Below the pieces are notes generated by a model. It was not told where the DNA came from, did not search any database, and saw only the letters and a program-made list of their open reading frames with translations. Shown here piece by piece: positions 33,273 through 37,813 of a stretch of DNA of 37,813 bases. Source of the DNA: an uncultured Bacilli bacterium (GTDB lineage: Bacteria > Bacillota_I > Bacilli_A > RF39 > UBA660). The translations under genes were made by a program, and so were the position numbers. Numbering within the stretch: the first letter of the stretch is position 1; every line of letters starts with the position of its first letter. The DNA is taken from the NCBI GenBank assembly GCA_934098735.1, contig CAKOOS010000011.1, forward strand, positions 1-37,813, given 5' to 3'.

Positions 33273-34061
33273 TCACCTTCTACCCTTACCACTTTTTAAA
33301 GATTCTTGAATCTCATTTATTCTACTTATAATTTTTGCACTTCTATCATTTAATTCACTCAATTCTGCAGTCAATCTTTTTGCTTCTTCAATTAGTTCAG
33401 CAGTGCTGATACTAGCACTATCTGATAATTTATTATCTTTTTTAATATAATCTGATACTAGCCCAACTTTTTCTAAAAAAATAGATTGTTCTGCTTTATT
33501 TGCAAACATTCGCTGATTGTACTCTTTCATATTTTTTGTAATACCATCTGCTATGCTTAAGAATATACTACCGAATTCAAAATTATTACCATTTAATTTA
33601 TAAGCATATCTACAAATAATTTCTATTTCATTATCACTGAAACCTAAATCCTTAAAATCGATATTTATTCTTTCTCCATCAGAATCTCTATTTAGAAATT
33701 TACTAAAGCGTGGAGGATAAGTTGAAGGATTAGCTGGTATATAACTATATTCAAAATATTCTGACTTAAGATTATAATTATTATCATATAAAGTATCAGC
33801 AAATAAATCCTCATTTAAATATTTATATCTTAACAATTTAATTATTCCATGTATTTGTGATCTAACATACTTACACGTTCCATAAGTAGCACTATAAGTA
33901 TTTGCCCCATAGTTAATACCTAGTTCATCATCTAATCTAAATAAATCTTCTAATGATTCAATATTATTTTTTTTAAAAATACCAGCAACATATGAAGAAG
34001 GACGTACTAATCCTGTATCATATATACTGATTTCACGAAACTCACTATAGTTTTTTTCCAT
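33273..34061 (-). CDS. Protein with an RNA polymerase alpha-CTD-like helix-hairpin-helix and a C-terminal coiled coil (cassette gene 2a)
   Basis: The 262-aa protein starts with a region resembling the alpha-CTD helix-hairpin-helix (ISIYDTGLVRPSSYVAGIFK, NNIESLEDLFRLDDELG, then Gly-rich GINYGANTYSATYGTCKYVR and a following helix). This pattern, 'L-x-R-x-x-x-x-L-x-x-x-x-I-x-T-x-x-D-L', is common in DNA-binding or structural HhH modules. The middle (about 85-170, YIPANPSTYPPRFSKFLNRD, IDFKDLGFSDNEIEIICRYA) is unrecognised. The end (about 205-262) is a coiled coil (TAELIEEAKRLTAELSELND). AGGTG precedes the ATG. Function is unknown; a nucleic-acid role is an inference. Confidence 0.7.
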   Translation of the reverse strand: MEKNYSEFREISIYDTGLVRPSSYVAGIFKKNNIESLEDLFRLDDELGINYGANTYSATYGTCKYVRSQIHGIIKLLRYKYLNEDLFADTLYDNNYNLKSEYFEYSYIPANPSTYPPRFSKFLNRDSDGERINIDFKDLGFSDNEIEIICRYAYKLNGNNFEFGSIFLSIADGITKNMKEYNQRMFANKAEQSIFLEKVGLVSDYIKKDNKLSDSASISTAELIEEAKRLTAELSELNDRSAKIISRINEIQESLKSGKGRR

Positions 34062-34081
34062 TATTTAACACCTCTATTAAT

Positions 34082-34090
34082 ATTATAACA
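34082..34090 (-). promoter_or_regulatory. Extended -10 promoter of cassette genes 2a-2b
   Basis: TGTTATAAT (TG-n-TATAAT) on the minus strand, 20 nt upstream of the ATG at 34061. Confidence 0.6.
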
Positions 34091-34114
34091 TATTTACTTA
34101 TTTTTCAGGCAATT

Positions 34115-34420
34115 TAACCTAAAAAACTTATCTAAACGTTTTTTTTTGAAGTAAAATTACCTAAAAATTGTAAGTAGTAAAAAGCCCGCAAGCCTTTTAT
34201 TTATAAGGCTTTGCGAGCTTATTTACCACAACATTGTTTATATTTCTTTCCACTGCCATATGGATAAAAAAATTGCTCTGTTTGGCTCCACTTGATTTCA
34301 TAAAACCCTTGAATTTATTGAATATTTTTCACTTGGCTTCACGCTATTTCACTCGGCTTCAACGGCAAACTGTATCTAAAATTGGATTATTGCAATTTTT
34401 TACAACTTTTATGTAAGTTC
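34115..34420 (-). repeat. Cassette-boundary block 3: SEC-C stub, CACTTGG repeats, arm repeat
   Basis: From left: ACTTATCTAAA (34126-34136), a degenerate ACCTAAAAATTGTAAG (34159-34174), the terminator at 34181-34220, then the SEC-C stub at 34219-34263. Here the stub reads PYGSGKKYKQCCGK-stop, so the first zinc Cys is replaced by Tyr. Then three copies of a CACTT(G/C)GGCTTC-like motif (about 34288-34362), CTGTATCTAAAA (34370-34381) and TTTTTTACAACTTTTATGTAAG up to the Nudix gene's end. No other gene seen. Confidence 0.8.
34181..34220 (-). terminator. Terminator attached to the SEC-C stub of block 3
   Basis: On the minus strand AAGCTCGCAAAGCCTT pairs with AAGGCTTGCGGGCTTT around an AT loop, followed by TTACTACTT. 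The stem begins at the stub's stop codon. Confidence 0.85.
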
Positions 34421-35002
34421 TTATTCATGTCTTTTATTCATATAACTAATATATGATTTTATTAAATCTGCATCCATTAAATTTTCAGGTACTTCTTCAG
34501 GATTAAAGAATCTTAATCTCTTAGTTTCAGAATCGCCTTTTAAATTAGAAGCATCTTCCATTGACACGTCAGCTAAATATAATGATGTATTATTATAAAC
34601 AATATCTCCATTCGGATAACTATTCTTTCTGGATTCACCAGATAGAGTATCAATTAATTCAATTTCATTTGGATCAAGTTTAATTCCTGTTTCTTCAAAA
34701 GCTTCTCTTACTGCGGTAATTCTTAAATCTTCTCCTAAATCTTGGCATCCACCAGGAAGCCCCCATTTATCTCTATCAGTTCTTTCTTGTAAAAGAATTT
34801 GACCATTTTCATTTCTTATAATAATAGCCGCTCCTGTTTGAATAAATGGTATATGACTAATTCTATCATCAAGTGCCATTCTAAATAGAACAGGATAACC
34901 ACCATATTTAGCGCTTAACTCCAATAATTGTTGTTCATCTAAGCTTAATATCAAATTTACAAATTCTTCGTGAGTATACTCTCTCATTTTTTTAAAGTTC
35001 AT
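34421..35002 (-). CDS. Nudix hydrolase (cassette gene 3b)
   Basis: The 193-aa protein has an N-terminal helical region of about 45 residues (HEEFVNLILSLDEQQLLELS), then a Nudix domain. The box reads GGCQDLGEDLRITAVREAFE followed by ETGI (about 89-112), matching GX5EX7REUXEEXGU. Upstream are IIIRNENGQILLQERTDRDK and GLPGG. The group with the preceding helix resembles the ADP-ribose/NADH-type or YjhB-like Nudix hydrolases; the substrate is not assignable. GGGGAG precedes the ATG, with its own extended -10. It lies downstream of the HD gene in the same cassette. Confidence 0.9.
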   Translation of the reverse strand: MNFKKMREYTHEEFVNLILSLDEQQLLELSAKYGGYPVLFRMALDDRISHIPFIQTGAAIIIRNENGQILLQERTDRDKWGLPGGCQDLGEDLRITAVREAFEETGIKLDPNEIELIDTLSGESRKNSYPNGDIVYNNTSLYLADVSMEDASNLKGDSETKRLRFFNPEEVPENLMDADLIKSYISYMNKRHE

Positions 35003-35021
35003 TATATCAACTCCCCTATCA

Positions 35022-35030
35022 ATTATATCA
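35022..35030 (-). promoter_or_regulatory. Extended -10 promoter of the Nudix gene
   Basis: TGATATAAT (TG-n-TATAAT) on the minus strand, 20 nt before the ATG at 35002. Confidence 0.6.
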
Positions 35031-35079
35031 TAAAGCCTATATTTAAACTAAATAAAATATAACTATTATCCAGACAGTT

Positions 35080-35625
35080 TTACGATTCAAAATATTCATA
35101 TACAATTTGATTATATCTTTCTAACAAATGATTATTATTTATTCTTTTATTAAATAATTCTTTTAATTCTAAATAATACCACTTTAATTCATCATAATTA
35201 TTTGCTTCTGTGACAAGGAATTCTTTTCCCCTTATTTTATATTGTTCATAATCTGAAATAAGATTTTGCAGTTTATCGGCAATTTCAACCACTATAATAT
35301 TATCATTAGCAGTTTCCAGCCTTTTAATAAATTCCTTTTTTCTATCAATATAGTTAGTTATGTTTTGATCTTCAGTCAATTGTAAAACACCATCAGCTAT
35401 ATTTTTTCCATATTTTTCTAATATGTCGTCATATGTATATTTTGTATCCTCAATAACATCGTGTAAATATCCAATAAATATTGTTTCTTCATCACAACCA
35501 ATATTTTTTAACATATTTCCTACCATGATGCTATGAAAAGATAAATCAATATCTTCTTTTTTTCTTTTTAATCCTAAAAATGCCTTAAAAACGAAATGAA
35601 TAATATCCTCTTCTAATTCATACAT
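35080..35625 (-). CDS. HD-domain hydrolase, SpoT/MESH1-like (cassette gene 3a)
   Basis: The 181-aa protein has the HD metal-site residues in the order seen in (p)ppGpp hydrolases: SFHSIMVGNML (His about 31), FIGYLHDVIEDTKYTYDDIL (HD about 54-55, with the E-D-T that follows), and VVEIADKLQNLI (Asp about 117). There is no synthetase domain, so it would be a stand-alone hydrolase of (p)ppGpp or a related nucleotide. AGAGGTGG precedes the ATG. Next to a Nudix hydrolase in one cassette, it suggests joint nucleotide clean-up (inference). Confidence 0.88.
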   Translation of the reverse strand: MYELEEDIIHFVFKAFLGLKRKKEDIDLSFHSIMVGNMLKNIGCDEETIFIGYLHDVIEDTKYTYDDILEKYGKNIADGVLQLTEDQNITNYIDRKKEFIKRLETANDNIIVVEIADKLQNLISDYEQYKIRGKEFLVTEANNYDELKWYYLELKELFNKRINNNHLLERYNQIVYEYFES

Positions 35626-35645
35626 TCCTATCCACCTCTATACTT

Positions 35646-35654
35646 ATTATACCA
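35646..35654 (-). promoter_or_regulatory. Extended -10 promoter of the HD gene
   Basis: TGGTATAAT (TG-n-TATAAT) on the minus strand, about 20 nt before the ATG at 35625. Confidence 0.6.
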
Positions 35655-35689
35655 TAAATTTATCCTTATCTATGGGACAGTGGTAACTT

Positions 35690-36070
35690 TTTTTAAAAAT
35701 CCTTATAAAATAGGGCTTGTGATTACGACTAAACTGTAAAAAATAGGTTTTAGATACAGTTTACTCGTAATCAAAGTGTATCTAAAATTGTATCTAAATG
35801 CAAAAAATTAATACTTTTCTGGTTTTCAAAAATAGTAAAAACCCTCGCAAACTCTTTATTTACGGGCGTTTCTAATTATTTACCACAGCATTGTTTATAT
35901 TTCTTTCCACTTCCACATGGCCCTTTGTATTCGGGATTTTGGTAGCTTTTGTGAGCACTTGGCTAGTTATTTTGGCATTTGGCTGCACTTGGAAGCACTC
36001 CGAAGCACCCAGCAAACCTAGCATAACTTATCTAAAATAATTTGATTTTAATTTTTTACAATTTTTAAGT
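35690..36070 (-). repeat. Cassette-boundary block 4: near-perfect inverted repeat, arm repeats, SEC-C stub, CACTTGG repeats
   Basis: Left arm: GATTACGACTAAACTGTA (35721-35738) is repeated inverted at 35755-35772 with one mismatch. GTGTATCTAAAA and TTGTATCTAAAT follow in tandem (35776-35787, 35788-35799). A weaker terminator lies at about 35837-35873. The SEC-C stub PCGSGKKYKQCCGK-stop is at 35876-35920, preceded in frame by PSAHKSYQNPEYKG after a TAG. Five GCACTTGG-like copies lie at 35953-36012, ACTTATCTAAAA at 36026-36037, and TTTTTTACAATTTTTAAGTA reaches the hisS end. It is colinear with block 1 from the stub rightwards. Confidence 0.85.
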
Positions 36071-36072
36071 AA

Positions 36073-37350
36073 TTATAATTTTATGGTTTCAATCTCATTT
36101 ATATTAACTAAAATATCAGTACCTTCAATCATATTTTTAATTTTCAGTTGGCCACTAGAAATTTCATTGGTTCCTATAACTATAACATATTTGATTTTTT
36201 CTCTATTAGCATAATCGAGTGATTTTTTAAGTTTTCTATTGTTCATTTCGACATCAACATTATATCCTATATTTCTAAATTGACTAGCTATTTTTAATGA
36301 TTCTATCTCTGTACCCATAGGTATGATAAAAATATCAGTATTTGAATTGTCTTTTTCTAAATCTTTTTTTAATAATTCATATATGGCAGATAAACCAAAA
36401 CTAATTCCAACTGTAGGATATTCTTCTCCATCTCCTATAAAATTTCCAATCATTTCATCATATCTACCACCAGCTGCAATGCTTCCTTTTATTCTTTTGT
36501 TTTTATCATAAACTTCAAAAACATTTCCTGTGTAGTAATTTTGACCTCTTGCTAGTGTAATATCAAAACTACAACAATCAAGTTCAAGTTGTTTTAAATA
36601 TTTGCACAAATTATTTACTTCTTCTAACCCTTTAAATATTTTTTCATTATTGGTATCTTTTAATGTCTGATTTAAAACAAATAAATTCATCTGGAAATAG
36701 TTGTTTAGTTTTTCTATTTGCTTTTTGGTTAACCCTAATTCTAATAACATTTGATTAAACTCTTCAGTTTTTAATTTATCTTTTTTATCTATAATAGTAG
36801 TTACTTCAGAAACCAATTCTTCAGATATTCCTGATTCAATAATTAATCCTGTCATTAATTTCCTACTATTATATTTAATTATAATATCAATATTAAGTTC
36901 TTTAAATGTTTTAACAAATAATGATAGTAACACTGCTTCAATATATTGGCCTTTTATACCCACAACATCTGCATCACATTGAGTAAATTCTCTGTCTCTC
37001 CCAACTTTGACAGGACCATCTCTAAATACTTTTGATATTTCATATCTTTTAAATGGAAATGATATTTTATTTTTATTTAATGCTATAAATTTTGCAAAAG
37101 GAACAGTTAAATCATATCTTAATCCTAAGTCTCTATTTCCTTGATCAGTTAATCTATATATTTCTTTTAAAATATCATTATTCTCATCATACTTATCGCT
37201 AAGCATCTCATAATAGCATAATATAGGTGTTTCAATATTTACAAATCCAAACTTTTTAAAATTATCTATTATTATACTATTTATATAATTTCTGATTTTT
37301 TGTTCTTTTGGTAAAAAATCATAACCACCTTTAACATTTTGTATCTTCAT
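36073..37350 (-). CDS. hisS: Histidyl-tRNA synthetase (cassette gene 4)
   Basis: The 425-aa class II synthetase charges tRNA-His. It starts at GGYDFLPKEQKIRNYI (motif 1 region follows with FGFVNIETPIL). It carries motif 2 (FRDGPVKVGRDREFTQCDAD, about 109-128), the HisA signature LARGQNYYTGNVFEV (about 268-282), where most HisRS have L-V-R-G-L-D-Y-Y-T, and motif 3 AAGGRYDEM. A C-terminal anticodon-binding domain follows from about 335 (TDIFIIPMG... INEIETIKL). Its signature variant and lone position suggest a divergent HisRS. It has its own promoter, leader peptide and attenuator. Whether it is the cell's only HisRS cannot be seen. Confidence 0.94.
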   Translation of the reverse strand: MKIQNVKGGYDFLPKEQKIRNYINSIIIDNFKKFGFVNIETPILCYYEMLSDKYDENNDILKEIYRLTDQGNRDLGLRYDLTVPFAKFIALNKNKISFPFKRYEISKVFRDGPVKVGRDREFTQCDADVVGIKGQYIEAVLLSLFVKTFKELNIDIIIKYNSRKLMTGLIIESGISEELVSEVTTIIDKKDKLKTEEFNQMLLELGLTKKQIEKLNNYFQMNLFVLNQTLKDTNNEKIFKGLEEVNNLCKYLKQLELDCCSFDITLARGQNYYTGNVFEVYDKNKRIKGSIAAGGRYDEMIGNFIGDGEEYPTVGISFGLSAIYELLKKDLEKDNSNTDIFIIPMGTEIESLKIASQFRNIGYNVDVEMNNRKLKKSLDYANREKIKYVIVIGTNEISSGQLKIKNMIEGTDILVNINEIETIKL

Positions 37351-37378
37351 AATAATCTCCTTATTTCATAATAATATT

Positions 37379-37536
37379 AAAAAACTATACAAGTAGTACC
37401 TGTATAGTTTATAAAATTTCATTTATAACTAGATACAAGCACCACAAATAGCACTTGTACCATATGACATTTTTTAATGTCGGTTCAAGTGCAGATTATT
37501 ATGATGATGTAAATTAGTTATTTTTAAATTAAACAT
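37379..37536 (-). promoter_or_regulatory. hisS attenuator with mutually exclusive hairpins
   Basis: In minus-strand order: A GCACTTGAACC (37482-37492, inside the leader gene) pairs with B GGTACAAGTGC (37451-37461), strengthened by GACATT/AATGTC. B can instead pair with C (TACAAG with CTTGTA; C spans 37423-37443). C (TGTATCTAGTTATAA) pairs with D1 (TTATAAACTATACA, 37401-37414) as an antiterminator. D1 (AACTATACA) pairs with D2 (TTGTATAGTT, then TTTTTT, to 37379) as the terminator. A ribosome stalled at the three His codons leaves A:B, so C:D1 forms and hisS is read; a ribosome at the stop covers A, so B:C forms and the terminator follows. Confidence 0.85.
37474..37536 (-). CDS. Histidine-rich leader peptide of hisS
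   Basis: The 20-codon frame reads MFNLKITNLHHHNNLHLNRH then TAA: three consecutive His codons and two more. GAGGGAG (37543-37549) stands 6 nt before the ATG and a sigma-A promoter 28 nt upstream. Like the enterobacterial his leader, the peptide would sense charged tRNA-His by ribosome stalling. The small size and His density far above chance support it as a control element, not a functional protein. Confidence 0.88.
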   Translation of the reverse strand: MFNLKITNLHHHNNLHLNRH

Positions 37537-37563
37537 AACAATCTCCCTCTTTCAATGTAATTG

Positions 37564-37592
37564 ATTATAACACTTTTCTTGTAATTTGACAA
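37564..37592 (-). promoter_or_regulatory. Sigma-A promoter of the hisS leader
   Basis: On the minus strand TTGTCA (37587-37592) and TATAAT (37564-37569) are separated by 17 bp, with TATAAT about 28 nt upstream of the leader ATG. Confidence 0.85.
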
Positions 37593-37599
37593 ATTTCAC

Positions 37600-37698
37600 A
37601 AAAAGCTTATCTAATTTTATAAGCATTTTAGCCTTATTTTATAAGGTGTTGAAGCACTTTCAATACTTTGAAATACTTATCTAACAACTTATCTAAAT
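37600..37698 (-). repeat. Cassette-boundary block 5 (short form, no SEC-C stub)
   Basis: It holds GCTTATCTAAT (37604-37614), AGCCTTATTTTATAAGG (37630-37646, a stem shared with block 2 at about 32801-32817), a GAAGCACTTTC remnant of the CACTTGG motif (37651-37661), and two tandem arm repeats ACTTATCTAAC (37675-37685) and ACTTATCTAAA (37687-37697). The last ends 2 nt before the next gene's stop, as in the other blocks. No SEC-C codons are seen, so this boundary is eroded or is the outer end of the array. Confidence 0.65.
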
Positions 37699-37699
37699 T

Positions 37700-37813
37700 T
37701 TAATTTAATTTTCCATAATACATATCGCTAAACATTCCATTTTTTTCTATAAGATCATCAAATTTGCCATCTTCTTCAATCTTACCTTTATTAAGTACTA
37801 TAATTCTATCACA
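37700..37813 (-). CDS. ABC exporter ATP-binding subunit, C-terminal end (partial)
   Basis: The last 37 codons of a gene running off the right edge: CDRIIVLNKGKIEEDGKF, then DDLIEKNGMFSDMYYGKLN and TAA. The pattern (D-R-I-x-V-L-x-x-G-K-I-x-E-x-G-x-H-x-E-L) is the post-Walker B D-loop/H-loop end of an ABC transporter of the multidrug/peptide exporter type. The Gly at the usual E-x-G position is preserved as EDG. Its stop codon abuts an arm repeat, so it may be another cassette gene or the chromosomal edge of the array. Confidence 0.85.
   Translation of the reverse strand, partial: CDRIIVLNKGKIEEDGKFDDLIEKNGMFSDMYYGKLN

Noticed and set aside
37351..37560. A T-box upstream of hisS.
   Set aside because: No T-box consensus (AGGGTGG-n-ACCGCG) and no specifier stem was found; the leader peptide and hairpins explain the region.
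31985..37697. TATCTAAAA repeats as DnaA boxes or a replication origin.
   Set aside because: DnaA boxes read TTATnCACA. These have TAAA where CACA is needed, are phased at 11-12 bp, and lie between cassette genes without an AT-rich unwinding element or dnaA.
31790..37698. A classical integron.
   Set aside because: There is no intI gene in the window, no GTTRRRY core sites, and no attC-type imperfect inverted repeats at gene 3' ends; boundaries carry a coding stub and tandem arm-like repeats instead.

Overview
The window is a low-GC (by eye under about 30% G+C) Gram-positive-type chromosome fragment. It most likely comes from an uncultured gut Bacilli/RF39-like (Mollicutes-adjacent) lineage. 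That placement is inferred from base composition, the start of a Firmicute-type 16S rRNA at the left edge, cdaA-cdaR, secG, ftsH, tilS and prfB, and abundant NPKTAD-anchored and collagen-like surface proteins. The code is standard: TGA ends tilS and prfB, and a release factor 2 gene is present.

Positions 1-16200 are core chromosome, almost all on the minus strand. They hold the 5' end of 16S rRNA with its promoter, a DUF402 nucleotide phosphatase, a CtpA-type protease, cell-envelope proteins of unknown role, a LolA-like lipoprotein, the c-di-AMP cyclase pair cdaA-cdaR, a DUF3048 protein, smpB overlapping rnr, two tandem pseudopilin-like paralogues, secG, ftsH, tilS and prfB. The true prfB start is at 16192. 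It is read through a canonical programmed +1 frameshift (GGGAGG-TAT-CTT-TGA-C), so the naive open frame starting at 16155 is wrong.

Positions 16200-28750 are a surface and accessory zone. It contains a decayed carbohydrate-binding (DUF4353-like) gene, a large sortase-anchored protein, a plus-strand four-gene surface operon (collagen-like protein, beta-helix protein starting at an ATT codon, and two small prealbumin-like proteins), a kinase-like protein, an ABC-F ATPase, an OatA-like acyltransferase with one intact and one degenerate SGNH domain, and a second, broken collagen-like gene.

Positions 28900-31540 hold a minus-strand operon: a class I aminoacyl-tRNA-synthetase-like protein (HIGH- and KMSKS-type motifs, zinc ribbon, one frameshift), two ASCH-domain proteins and a GNAT acetyltransferase.

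Positions 31790-37700 are the most unusual part. Five related intergenic blocks separate one- or two-gene minus-strand units: a GNAT, an alpha-CTD-like protein plus a small coiled coil, an HD hydrolase plus a Nudix hydrolase, and a histidyl-tRNA synthetase. Four of the blocks carry a 14-codon SEC-C (SecA-tail-like) 3' stub ending in a stop codon, usually followed by a terminator. All five carry copies of a 12-bp repeat, AC(G/T)TATCTAAAA, often in tandem with 11-12 bp spacing, plus inverted repeats. This looks like serial site-specific integration of small integrase-less cassettes at the 3' end of a SEC-C gene. The hisS unit has its own promoter and a histidine-rich leader peptide (five His in 20 codons) followed by mutually exclusive hairpins. 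That is a translation-coupled attenuator, not the T-box usual in Firmicutes. An ABC exporter C-terminus ends the window.
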